Shown here piece after piece: positions 24,152 to 36,013 of a stretch of 64,000 bases of DNA. Numbering within the stretch: position 1 is the first letter of the stretch; every line of letters begins with the position of its first letter. The position numbers and the translations under genes are program-made. This DNA is from Azadirachta indica (Eukaryota; Streptophyta; Magnoliopsida; Sapindales; Meliaceae). The notes under the pieces were generated by a model. It did no database searches. It had not been told where the DNA came from and saw only the letters and a list, made by a program, of their open reading frames with translations. The stretch spans positions 2,906,966-2,970,965 of the forward strand of contig CM040446.1 in NCBI GenBank assembly GCA_022749755.1. The letters run 5' to 3'.

Positions 24152-25732
24152 AAGTGATTGATGAGATCCCAAGAATAATGATTCAGAAACGTCTCTAAGG
24201 ACAAGCTGCATTGATGGAGTAACATTATCATATATAATAAGTGGATCCTGAAAAATTAACTGTATGGTTGCTGGGCTAAAATATATATATTACAGAATTA
24301 TCTTTCTTGTGATATCATTTTAATTTTAAACTTGCACTGAGTGTATAGTTAAACGCATATAATATATAGCAATTTTGTAAGAAATTAAAATAATTGAAAA
24401 AAATATTTCAAAAGAGGTAAAAAGAATTCCGTGAAATTAAATTTAAGTGATATGCTTATTATTTCAAGCTGTGAAGAGATACAGAGCTACGGTGTTTGAA
24501 GCTACCAAACACTAGATGTATGTATACAAAACAATTTGTGTTTTTGTATATATATATATATATATGAATGATTTTTCAATTTATATATATATATATATAT
24601 ATGAATGATTTTTCAATTTATGTGTGTTTGTATATATATATATATATATATATATGATTGATTTTTCTTTCTTATTTATCTTTAAAATAAGGGTAGACAT
24701 GTAGTTATCTGGTACTCCGCTAATTAATTTGTAGAGTTGGCTGCGTCAGTTTTGGAAAGTATTAATTTATCAACCATGGATCGAAACTAACAAAAATATT
24801 GAACCAAATTTTTTTTTAATTTGAAATTACTTAAATTATTGCTGAGTTTCCTTTCAAATATTATTCCATTATATACAATAATTTTTTTAAAAAAAATCCT
24901 CCCTCAATATATTTCATCAATTAATAATGTCACTTCTAGTCCTCCAAGTGACATTATTCTGGCTTTAAATATATATAAACGTTTAAAAATCTAAGTCTTG
25001 TGCGTGTAGATATATAATTAGACTTGTCAATTTCCAATTTTGATAAATTTTTGATATAATATTAATGAATTGTGTATTTAAGTAAGTAATATTAAAAAAA
25101 TAATAAATTTGATAGCATTGATGATAAATTTAAATTCACGAAAATAAAAAATAAAATGTCGATTTTTCTATGTCGAAAGAGTACGGCAGTCTAATTTTAA
25201 TGCTCTGACCTGTCAAGGTTGACCCGATCAAACCATTAATTCCACCGTGCAATATAGTTCATAAAATTATTTGTCTAATTAATTTCAAATTAAATGTATA
25301 TGTAACAAATTTAATTAAATGAATATACCAATAATATATTACTCTAATCACACTTAAGACTTTCTTGTAATTCTTTTATTATAAATAAATATTTCCTTCT
25401 TAACATGCAAGTAAGATATCTCTCTTTTAGTTTCTAATCCATTGGGTCATTATTCGAAAAATTACTAAACAAAAAATTAATTGTAACAATTAGTACTTCT
25501 GATATAAAGGAAAGGAAAATGTTCATATATATAATTCCAATATAAATTAGATCAACGGAGAAAGTCCGTTTTCTCCAAGTCAAATACGTACATTATTAAT
25601 ACACCAAGCACAAGTTTATTAATTGTTACAAATAATGGAATATCCTTCCATTTTGAATCCTCTTATTTCAGTCTTATTATCATCTTCTTCAAATCAACAC
25701 AAACGGTTTCAGAATTCTCTCAATAGAGAACT
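24152..25732. other. Intergenic, spacer copy 2
   Basis: 24141-24230 still matches the 3' flank of copy C (inverted). About 24450-24990 matches the spacer at 21090-22080 in direct orientation. The rest is AT-rich with no gene. Confidence 0.5.
24545..24668. repeat. Minisatellite with AT core
   Basis: Three units of an (AT)n run followed by GAATGATTTTTCAATTTA; the third is diverged (GATTGATTTTTC). Confidence 0.85.
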
Positions 25733-25739
25733 TCAAGCC
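25733..25739 (-). other. 7-nt terminal coding exon of copy E
   Basis: GGCTTGA after a TTGCAG acceptor; ending YNQA-stop. Confidence 0.7.
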
Positions 25740-26510
25740 CTGCAACAAATCACAGCAAAACAAACGTTATATATTTTCCAATCATCACTACAAAGAAATT
25801 AACAAACGTTAGGACTATCGAATATCTAATACAGACACACACACGCACGCACACATATGATTGTGGTAGGGGCTTACTGGTTGTACTCAATGTTGATTTT
25901 TCCGGCGGCGGGGTCGGCGATCTGAGAGAAAGCTTCTTGTGAGAGATCGATTGTAGCTTGGCAACCAGGGGATGGGCAGCGGTCGACAACCTTAACAGTG
26001 ACGCTCCCACCTCTGCATGGCTGAGGTACACCTCCGTTTGTGGGCCCTGTGCATGAAATACTGTACGTTCTTCCGCATGCAGCGCCGTTGTCCCACAGAG
26101 GGTCGCTGACGGCGGCGATCATCACGCCTTGGTCTTGAAAGCCGTAGCATGCAGATGCTGGCAAGCACATAATTAAAACATACGAGTTTGAGATCATAAA
26201 TATGTTAGATTTTAACCATAGCTAGCGAAACAAAAATTGCCTACTAAACACTTGGGGTGACGTGCTTTTAAACTAAAATCGAATCAAGTACAATAATTCA
26301 AAACGTAGTCTTGATAAAATGAATTAAAGTGCAATAAAAAATGGACAATTCACGAGACAGAATTGAAGAAAGAAAAAGAAAAATATAATGATTACAGTAC
26401 TTACGAACATAAGTTGTGTAGAAAGTGGCAGTTCCTGAGATTGCAAATGCCACAGAGAAGCAGCTAATGGCAAGAGCCATAACAAGCAAAGCACTCCTCT
26501 GGATTGCCAT
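25733..26510 (-). CDS. EG45-like / plant natriuretic peptide-like secreted protein, copy E
   Basis: Exons 26405-26510, 25878-26157 and 25733-25739 join in frame to 130 residues. Signal peptide MAIQRSALLVMALAISCFSVAFA, then ISGTATFYTTYV (the usual PPY is TTY), SACYGFQDQGVMIAAVSDPLW, CGRTYSISC, QPCRGGSVTVKVVDRCPSPGC, TIDLSQEAFSQIADPAAG and KINIEYNQA. Exon 2 is one codon longer than in A-C (extra Pro in CPSPGC). The terminal exon reads GGCTTGA, so the last residue is Ala rather than Val. The - strand TATA box (CTATAAATAG) lies near 26625-26635, about 120 bp before the ATG. Probably the best preserved member of the PNP-A-like subgroup with copy C. Confidence 0.88.
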
Positions 26511-28337
26511 ATTGCCTTAATAATTTGATAGCAAAAACAAACAATTAATTAAAGAAAACTCTTCTTTGTCGGCACCAAAGAAAGTTTAGTCAGCTATTGA
26601 ATGAAAATGAGGAGGATTTATGCCCTATTTATAGAAGAGAATTGAGCAATTTATTCGTCACACGTTATCTAAATTCCCAAAAAAAAAAATGATGACTTTT
26701 ACTTGGAAAATTGAAGGTTTCCTCTCATCCATTTTGTCTAGTTAAGCATGGTAGTCAGTCTGTTTGTGCTAGAGCTTGCTTGAAAGGAAAAAATACTGCA
26801 GGTTTTCTAGAACTTATCAATTTCCAATTTCCAGATAACAGCTTATTTGGAGTGCTTTCAAATAACGAATTCCATAGTATTTCAATTGTGGATCGATGGC
26901 TTTGAAAAGTAGAACAATTTTCTTTTTTAAATATATAATTGCCAATTATTTTCAAGGTTAGAACATGATAGAACCAAGAAAATATACTGAAAATGTATTT
27001 CAAAAGTATATTTATATATCTTTATTTAACTAGTATTATAATCAACGATAATTTTTGAAGAATTAACTCCATTAATACTTTTTTTTTTTCAAATACGATT
27101 AATTATAATGGAATATTCAATGAACTAAGATAACAATCTGATACACAATTTGCAACGAAAAATTTTAATTTTCAAACATATTGATTTTACCAATACTTTG
27201 AAAAACAATAGTTTCTTCATTTTGACTGCCACTTAGAAGTTAAATTGTAGTCATTAATAATTAAGAACAAAAATTCTCCGCTAATTAATGAAATTCCTAG
27301 TCAATACAATAGCAAAGGATTTCCACAAGTAATTCCCCCAATATTCCGATGGATGCTTGACTTTTGGTGAAGAGAAGTAACACGAACATGTTATATGTAC
27401 ATGAATCTGCCCGATGTTTAAGGGTATGAAGTTACGTGATTGGGTTATATATATTATATAATAAAAATTGTCTTCTTCAAATTCAAACTAAAGTTATCCA
27501 TTTTTTTGTTTTTGAAAATATTCCAATGGACCAAGTAAAGCAATTCCCCAGAAGATTTTTATTACATTAAATTATTCTATAACGGTAATTAAGGAAGGCA
27601 AGAAAAAATGAGTTTCCATTTTGCAAATTATCAACTTTATTAATTTATTGATCTTACGATACACAGTAGTACGAGGCTGTGAGGAATTTTGAAAAGACAA
27701 TTAACAATGGTACAAAATATACGAATTATTCAATCAAAATAATTTATATAAAACTAGCTAATATAACACAGCGTACAATTGAATGACGAAAAATTAAAAA
27801 AGTTGAGTGATTGGTAACATTAAACATTGACTTTCTTTTCAACATAGATAAAGTTTGTATAAATGGTATTACACTATATCGAATTGAAAAGAGAGAACTT
27901 TTGCCGGTTAAAATCATATAAAGTGCTTTAAATTTTTATTCGTTGTTATCATAACTATTATAATTGATTGATTTGAAATAATATATATATATATATATAT
28001 ATGAGAAGATTTTATCAAATATGTACTGTGATATCAAATATATATTTGTTCAATATAAAAGTTTCTAATTTATTTTAGTCAAAACATATGCCCTGTTTTT
28101 AGGTATATAACATGTGCTTTTAGAGCGCATAATAATATAGAATTTTTTATAATTTCACAATCACAAACATTTGAAAGTTAGCCAAAAAGATAATTGCTTG
28201 ATGTACTTGATAATTAATACTTCCCTTAGAAGAAGCAATAATAAAAAACTGCTAACTTCATTAACAAAAGATTATCACTAATTCTGCTTCTCCAAAACAT
28301 ACATGCATGCGTGCCATATATAACTCCATGCATAATC
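26511..28337. other. Intergenic between copies E and F
   Basis: Promoter of copy E, then AT-rich DNA with an AT run near 27980-28002. I see no gene. Confidence 0.5.
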
Positions 28338-29472
28338 CTAAACCCTGCGACAACACAAAACCATAAGAGTCAAATTATCTTATTCCAAGACCTGAAAATT
28401 TTACTGCAAAATAATTTTAAAACACTAATCTTACTGGCGATAATCGATGTTTATAATTCCGGCAACAGGATTAGCGATCTGAGTTAAGGCTTCTTGGGAG
28501 AGATCTAAGGTTGAAGGACAACCCGGACAGTGATCGACAACCTTCACAGTTACTGTCTTACCTGTGCATTTAACACTGAACGATTTTCCACAGACGGAGC
28601 TGTTACTCCATAAAGAATCGTTGGCCGCCGCTATCATGACGATTGCTTCTTATTGCCATAGCATTCAGACAATGCAACGTCCAAAAAGGGAAAAAAAAAT
28701 TAATCAAAAAGTAGGAAATCGAATTAAAATGTGTATGTTAGTATGCACGTAGTACTCACGAACATAATTTGTATAGAAAGTGGACCCGACCCGGGTATAG
28801 CATTAGCAATGGTGCTGAGTCGTCCTGCCACGACTAGGCTTGGTAAAATTCGGGTTATTTTTTAAAATAATTTAGCCCAGACCCGCATTTATTTGTTAGA
28901 AATTAGGAGAATGTGCTTTTTTTCTCTTAATTTTTGAGTCCATATTTTATTATTCTTTTATATTTGTTTTAATATCTCATCATTGACTCTTATTTTTTTC
29001 AAATTTTACCCTTTTATTCAATTAATTTATGTTTCAATTACAAATTGACAAAATAAAAAATATTTAAATTATTAAAAAGTAAAATGAAAACTCAAAAGAC
29101 GATAAGATATTAAAATATATATATAGGAGATAATAGAGTATTGATTTAAAAAATCAGGAGAAAATCAAACATTCTCTCTTAAAAATTAGACTTAATTTCA
29201 ACACAAATTTAATTTTTTATCTAAACTTTTAAAGTTTAAAATAATATTTAAAAATCTTTTTTTTTTTCAAACCGAATTTTGATCCATTTCGATCCAAATC
29301 GAATTTAAAATAACAAAAGTCCGATTGACTTAAATTTGACTCGAATTTGAGACCGGTCCAGATCCAAGGCCAAGTTAAAAATTCATGTTTAACCCAAATC
29401 GGACGGAGGTTGGGCTTTTTGGCCAAGCATAGCCACAACTGCTATTACAATGAAAATGTTTCTCAGCAACAT
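28338..29472 (-). pseudogene. EG45-like copy F, broken by a nested insertion and a frameshift
   Basis: The start and half of the signal peptide are at 29420-29472 (MLLRNIFIVIAVVAML). The rest of exon 1 is at about 28770-28845 (LSTIANAIPG, then YTNYV after small changes). About 570 bp of repetitive DNA separates the halves. Exon 2 starts SECYGNKKQ, then needs one base to reach VMIAAANDSLWSNSSVCGKSFSVKC, VTVKVVDHCPGCPSTLDLSQEALTQIA and NIDYRQ (low end 28435). The segment after KCTGK is several residues shorter than in copy C. The 7-nt terminal exon survives at 28338-28344 as GGTTTAG (QV-stop). The insertion itself holds a further small element. Confidence 0.85.
28906..29178. mobile_element. Small MITE with ~10-bp target duplication, nested in the insertion of copy F
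   Basis: 273 bp with imperfect inverted ends (GGAGAATGTGCTTTTTTTCT against GAGAGAATGTTTGATTTTCT) and similarity extending inward (TTTTAATATCT.ATC on both arms). Flanks TTAGAAATTA (28896-28905) and TTAAAAATTA (29179-29188) match at 9 of 10 bases. Size, long TIRs and target length suggest a Mutator-type MITE. Confidence 0.7.
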
Positions 29473-31179
29473 GTTAGTTGTAATCTTCCACCAACTCTCT
29501 ACTAGCATCAACTGTAGCCAAGCGCCCTCTACTATTGCCCACATCATTCAGTAGTAAAAATTATTATATTCCTTAATATTATTATATCATATTAGTTTTT
29601 TTTTTTAATATAATTTTTTGAAAAATATTATTCAGTGTAAAATTTATTTTTCATTAATAATGGAGCAAATAAAAAGAAGACAGAATGTCCTATTCTCCCA
29701 TAATTTTTTAATTAATACTCAATTATTTTCTATATATTTTTTAATATTTATTTACTTTTTAAATTTTTATTTATCTTTTAATATTTTAAATATTTTTTAT
29801 TTTATTATTTTATAATTAAAATATAAACTAATTAAATCAAAAAAAAAAATTCATGAGATAGCGAAGCATTGGTCAAAAATTAGGGATGTAACGGGTATTC
29901 TGCCTAGAGAATGTGATCTAGAGAATTAATGCAGAGGACATAGAAGATTTTCAGACATGTCTCATATCATATGTCTGACAATAATCAATCTACGTATTCA
30001 AATTGATGTCCAAATATACAACATAACATTTACATTTTTTAAGCTGGCAAACTAATTTTATAGGAAGACAAATCGAAACGGGATACATATATATATATAT
30101 ATATATACATATATAATTATATATGATCTCAATTCTCCACATTTCCAATAAATGAAATTTTGACTATATTTTTATACAGAAATATTCTTTATCCTAAATT
30201 AAATGTAACTTTATAGTACAATATAAAATTCAAATTCAAAAATTTTATGATTTCAAATTTTTTAAAATTTTTTTTAAAAAAATGTTTAATTGGAGCTAAC
30301 GGTGTTAAGGTCAATAGCTATCCATTATCTCCAAGTGATCTGAATGGAATATTCCTTTGAAATTCACTGAAAATGCTTCACGTCGGTTTCCTGACAATAC
30401 CTCACAAACGACAAAGTTACAGTCAATTTATGTTGAGTGTGACTACCGCTATCGTTCAACGTTTTATTTTCAAAAAGTTATGATAAATAGATTGAAGGAG
30501 ATTAAAATATGAATATATGAAATTTATTGCATTTGATTATTCTCAAGTAAATTTACCAATATCTCACATTTAGGCAACAAAATAAGAAAAAAAGTTAGAT
30601 GGTAAATTTTGATGGATCCAGCTGTTTTTAATTTCTTTCTAAATATAAAAGAACTGAAATTGAAGAAATTAAATTTTGGTGAAATTTTTGTTGTCACACA
30701 ATAAAAGAAGAAATAAAACATTTAGTATTATAAATTTTGATTCAATAAAATTAAGAATTTACTCGTAAAGACTTTTTGCAATAAACTTTTTATCCCATAA
30801 GTGTTTTGAAGTAAATCTTTTATAAAATGATTATAAATAAAAATGATTGGAAGTGAATTGCAATTGCCACGCATTTCTTTTGTTTATTTAAAAAACAAAA
30901 TTCGTAATAAAATAATAAAACTCGTTTTTTGAGAAGATAATGTACATAAATAAATAAATAAATAAGAAAAATAAAATTACCAAAACCGCCATTAATAGCA
31001 GCGGTCCAGAACCCGCGCTTTGTATTGCGCATTGACTCGCTCTCATCGCTCACTTTCTCGCGTCGAATCCCAAATAAGAAACCTTTCTTTTTTTTTTTTC
31101 CCTTCTTTCATAATCATTGATTATCTGATTTCTGTTTTTAATCAAACACCATATCTGCAACCCAGAAAACTCGCCCGAA
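29473..31179. other. Intergenic between copy F and the RING-H2 gene
   Basis: AT-rich; a long AT run at about 30085-30115. The last ~150 bp include a T-rich leader of the RING-H2 gene. No gene seen. Confidence 0.5.
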
Positions 31180-31638
31180 ATGCCTCCGCTGCACCACAGC
31201 TACCACCACCAACAATACGATCAACACCATGACGCACCGTCGCCGCCGAAACCCAACCCGAAGATCCTCTCTCTCCTTCTTAAAGCCATAATTATGACTC
31301 TTATAACCTCTCTATTCTTCCTCATTCTTGGCCTCGCTTCTCTCCTCCTCCTCCCTCTCCTCTTCACCTCCCTCCGCCGCCATCACCAACAAAAATCCGA
31401 TCTATCTGATGGGTTCTCTCCCAAAGGCTTGAAGAAGCTACCCCAGTTTAAATTCTCGAAGAAAATTGAATCCCGGTTGGGACCGGAACACGAATGCGTG
31501 GTTTGTTTGGACGGGTTTAAGCAAGGCCAGTGGTGCCGGGAACTAGTGGGTTGCGGCCATGTTTTTCATAGGAAGTGTGTTGATACGTGGTTGGTTAAAG
31601 TGGCCGCGTGTCCGACGTGTCGGACGCGGGTTTGCTAG
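31180..31638 (+). CDS. ATL56: ATL-type RING-H2 ubiquitin ligase, ATL56-like
   Basis: Intronless, 152 residues. The N-terminus is His/Pro-rich (MPPLHHSYHHQQYDQHHD), then one strong membrane segment at about 39-62 (IIMTLITSLFFLILGLASLL), a basic stretch (SLRRHHQQK), the GLD-like region GLKKLPQFKF, and a C-terminal RING-H2 finger: CVVC, then CGHVFHRKCVDTWL, then CPTCRTRVC at the very end. The Cys/His pattern C-x2-C...C-x-H-x2-H-x2-C...C-x2-C is complete. Family knowledge: ATL proteins are membrane-anchored E3 ligases, often stress-induced. The call as ATL56 rests on the short length, the finger at the C-terminus and the neighbours: At2g18670 (ATL56) also sits between PNP-A and the membrane-protein family. 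Confidence 0.88.
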   Translation: MPPLHHSYHHQQYDQHHDAPSPPKPNPKILSLLLKAIIMTLITSLFFLILGLASLLLLPLLFTSLRRHHQQKSDLSDGFSPKGLKKLPQFKFSKKIESRLGPEHECVVCLDGFKQGQWCRELVGCGHVFHRKCVDTWLVKVAACPTCRTRVC

Positions 31639-34600
31639 ATTTTTGTAAGTTTATTGAAACTATTGAGTTTTCTTTTTCTCTAATTGTTATAAGCTATGTG
31701 ATTTAGTTTTTGGCAATGTATAGTTTCAACTGCTTTGTTAATATAAAGAATTGCAGAATATTTGGTATGAATTCTTATTTTTCTTCTCTCCTTTGTTTGA
31801 TTGTGTTCTCGATTTTTGTTTACTGCAGCGAGTTTGGTTGTTTGAGAATTTTCTATTTTCCAATAAGAAAGCTGTGGATTTTGTGTAAATAATGAACGAT
31901 CAATAGAGTTACTTGTATGAAGTGAGACGTTGGTAAGGTAGGAGTAGGAATAAGCTTTCTTTTGCGGTTATTTTCTTTATAATTTAGCAACAAATAAATA
32001 GTAGGTCCTAAATAATGTGTATTTTTAATCGGACTTGTGAGTTGTGACATAGCTTATATTAATTAAGATTAAAATTTCTTTTCTTGGAAATATAATTTAT
32101 CATAATCGATACAAAGTTTTTTTATTTCTTTTGTTTACATGCGATTGACTGGAGGATTTGAGGTTGATGCTTGGTGGTCCCAATTTATTGATATCTAGAG
32201 CGTCTTTTGGTTAGCAATCTGAAAAGCCGAAAGGGGCAGGGAAGAGAATTCCTTTTAGAGAGGAAAGTAGAACTGGATTCTGCTTTGAAATGGTCCTGCA
32301 TATTGAGTCATCTGGAATAAGGAGCGAGTTATATGGCCCAAGACAAATTTGGTCACATATTATTGAAAGAATTCAACTATGTAGGACATCAATTGGCCAT
32401 TGAAGATGGATTCACTTCTTTTTAGGACTCACCATTTATAGTTATTAATGGGATGTTTCTCCTCAAAGATATCTTTAGGTGTTATCTATCAAGTTTGCTT
32501 GGACTGGCAGATGACTGATCTGCATGTTTTTTTTTTTTTTAAATTCCTTCTTTTGGGTGTTGGGTTGGGTTTTTGAGGGGGGTATCATTTATGTGTTAAG
32601 CATGATGCTCTGATCCGTTAATGGTTTCACAATGTGAAAATTTTATGCCGACTATAGTTCACTAATGGTAACCTGACCAGTTACCAAGTTTGCTTAGATT
32701 CTATTCATCGTTGTGGGGATTCTTGTTCAGCCCATTTTGATCCTCGTTAGTCTTCTGGAAGTCCTAAAATGTCCGATAACAGTGGTTCCATGTGGGCCAA
32801 CTGACCATTTTGTGGTATTTGAAATTGCAAGAAATGGCTTTGTTGCCCATGTGGGGTCACCATAACCATTAAGGAATTCATTTTATTTATTTTCTCCCCA
32901 TTAAACCTCAAGTTGCTATTGATCAACTTTATTCAATTTTGGGATCTTTTTTCTGGTTTATTTCTCTATTTTTCTTTTCCCCTGGACCCTAATGGTCAAT
33001 GGTTAAAAAACCCATTACTAAGAGATTCCAATCAATTCTAATGTCTATTTGGGATGAAATAAGCAATAATGCTTGCAGTTTCATAATTTTATGGACACAG
33101 AGTCATGTTTTCACGCATTAAATGTTAAAACTTTTGGCTTGAGGACACACTATACACTTGTTTGTTTTTACATGTATACTACTGGAAACATTAAACAACC
33201 ATTGTTTGTTTGCCAGTATGAGATTCTCATGAAGTGAAATTGTTACCAACCCTGTTCACATAGTAAATGTACATTTATTCTCCAATTGTTGTGCATACTT
33301 TTGCTGGATACCACTGCTGAGTCACGTGTTTTACACCATGAATCTTTTAGTAAGAGAAGTATGGGAATGTAAGAATACGTGGTAGGGGAATGCGGGAATG
33401 GTTTTTCCCTTACTAACGGGGAGGAATTTAAGAATATATGGACCTACTTATAGCTGTATTAGCTTTGTTTTCATTGATCTGACTTGTGACTTATGTTTGT
33501 CTGGCATAGAGTTTGTTAATCAGCCCTGTTATGATATCATAAGAAGTCCCACCTTCCTTTTATGGCCTACCTTGCTGCATTGCTCAGCTCCCCAGCATTC
33601 ATCCTCACTTTCTTTCTATTTTCTCCTTCCACTAATTCCTTCCCTCCATTCCTGATTGCCTGCTATTGTATTGATGGTCTTTCCAATCCTGATGATTCCC
33701 TCTTTTTGAACCCTCACCCAATTTTCAGCTCATGTATGACCTGCTTTGCACTTGGTGGTTGCTCTGTATTCATGGGCAAGGCCACAAGTGTAACTCCCAA
33801 TTAGAAGCTTCTCAAAACTGAGTTCCAGTCACAACGGCTCAAGAAAACCCCCTGACTGCTGGTGCTGGATGAGCTGACACTCAGTCTCTGCTCCATCCAA
33901 TCCCTTACAATTAGCCACTTCTGCTTCAATCCAATCCATCGGCAGTGCCCCCATTGGATAGAAAAGTCTTTTAGAGTGTCAAATTGACGACGACAAGTTT
34001 AAAGCGTCCAACCTAGGAAAAACTTTGAGATTACACATCCGGGGGAAATTGACTTCTACCATTTCACTTAGAACATGTTGAAATGGTTTTTGAAGTTCTT
34101 CTGGCCTTCAAAAATGGGTGTTTGCAATCTTCAAACAGCCTTCTGGGAGGCCATTGATAGGTGGGAATGGGGTTTTTGTTGAGATGAATTTGTGGGTGCT
34201 TGGCCACGTGAGGGAGGATGGATGGAGTGTGCCTTTGATATGAAGATGAGAGTGATCTTGACACCAACTTGTGAAAGAGCGTCTTTGAGATGTCTATTAC
34301 TGGAAAAATATGGGCTTGGGATATGTTGGCTTGTATTGCATTGGGAGCCATTTAGCCTTCTACGGAGGGACGCATGTTTGTTCTAAGCGTATTTATAGCA
34401 TCTTTTTAATATTGAAAACATGTTTGATGGATTGTTTTTAAAATTGTGTGTAAAAATTAAAACAATGAAAATGCTTTTGGTAGAATTATTAAAGAAAATT
34501 CTAATTTAAAATACGTATGAAGTTGAAAAAAAATAATTGTAAGAAAATTCGTAAAATCATCATTGAATTTATCAAAATAATAAGAATATGCTGTTTAGAA

Positions 34601-34875
34601 ACTGGAAAAGTGTTTTTAAAAGATAAAATGGATTAAATAAATGAAAGTTTATTCTTAAATAATCTAAGCAAGGAAAGGGCACATTGTGTTCTTTTGCCTA
34701 GACCCTACAAAATTTGCGAGCGACAATATTAAAAACAATAATTGTTTTTTTTTTATTGTTTTCTTTAAAAAAAATGAAAAATGCGGTATGACTCATTTTT
34801 CACTGAATTGGACGTTTATGCCAAAATAAATAAATAAATAGCAAACAAGTTATTGATGTCTTTTATTTCTAAAAA
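31639..34875. other. Intergenic, higher in GC than its surroundings, no gene recognised
   Basis: Begins with the 3' UTR of the RING-H2 gene. The part at about 32150-34390 is less AT-rich than the flanks and holds short ORFs (33398-33655, 33562-33804, 34064-34351 on -), none with a recognisable domain, start context or splice partner. It could hold a non-coding transcript or a decayed gene. Confidence 0.4.
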
Positions 34876-36013
34876 GGGATTTTTCCACATACCCCTGAGG
34901 TTTGTGGAAATCTTAATGTGCAGAAACATTTGAGGAAAGGTTCATAAACCCCCCTTTTGGCGTTTGTCTTCTGTTAAGAAAGATTAAATTAACCAAAATA
35001 CCCTTAACTTATTGCAAAATGATAATTATCTTGCCAAATTCCAATGGAAGAGAAACCAATACTCTAATCACCGTACTGATCGCATATAGTAGATATACTT
35101 TTCAACTATTATAGATAATCCATTTAAAAATACATATATGATAATTTCTTTAATAATTAAAATTATTTTGTTATCATAAAAAAAATTTATAATTCAAAAA
35201 TAATTTTATAATCATTAAAATTCTATATAATAACTTTAAATTAAAATCATTATCAAATAATAATAATAAAATTATTCTTAAATAATTATTAATAATTTAA
35301 ATTGTTTTAAAATAAAATTATTCTGAATCTATTATTAGTAGTAATAATTTTAAAAAAATATTTTTAAATAATTGTTAAATAAAATAAGTTATTTTATTAA
35401 AGAAACAAATATATGTAATGATAATAATTATTATTCTTAAATAATATAATTATTAAGAAAATAAATTTAAATTGTTATAAGATAAAATTATTCTAAAATG
35501 TTATTAGCATTAATAATTTAAAAAAGTTATTCCTAAATAATTATTAAGTAAACTAAACTATTTTATTTAAAGAAACAAATATAAATAATGATAAAAGTTT
35601 TAAAATTTTATAATTTATTGATGATAATAATTTTAATTTCAAGTTATTATATAGAATTTTAACGATTATAATTTTTTTTTTTTATTATAAATTTTTATGA
35701 TAACAAAATAATTTTAATTATTAAAGAAATTATTACATATGTATTTGCAAAGGAATTATTTATCAACAATTGAAAAGCATACCAAATAAATATGTTTGTT
35801 GTGCTGGATTAAGTATAGGTATTTTTTCTAAGGGTTTGGAGTTCGACTTTTGGCAAAATAAATATTATTTTGTAATGACTTGAGGGTATTTTAGTAAATT
35901 TATTTTTTCTTAACAGAAGATGAACGCTGTAGAAAAGGTTTATAACCCTTTTCTCAAATATTTTTATAAATTAAAATTTTCATAAATCTTAGGAGAAGTA
36001 CGTGAAAAACTCC
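34876..36013. mobile_element. Long-TIR foldback element (Mutator-like)
   Basis: About 1,138 bp with inverted ends: left GGGATTTTTCCACATACCCC, right (complement) GGAGTTTTTCACGTACTTCT. The arms stay similar for roughly 350-400 bp, for example around 35140-35260 against 35630-35740. The core holds two diverged direct repeats of about 170 bp (about 35300-35420 and 35470-35595). Flanks TTTCTAAAAA and TTTTTAAAAG agree at 8 of 10 bases, a decayed target duplication. It codes for nothing. The ends resemble those of the 4141 element (CACATACC.CC motif). Confidence 0.75.

Noticed and set aside
33398..34386. Several overlapping ORFs of 64-95 codons in a less AT-rich stretch
   Set aside because: No domain, splice partner or start context; both strands give ORFs of similar length, as expected by chance.
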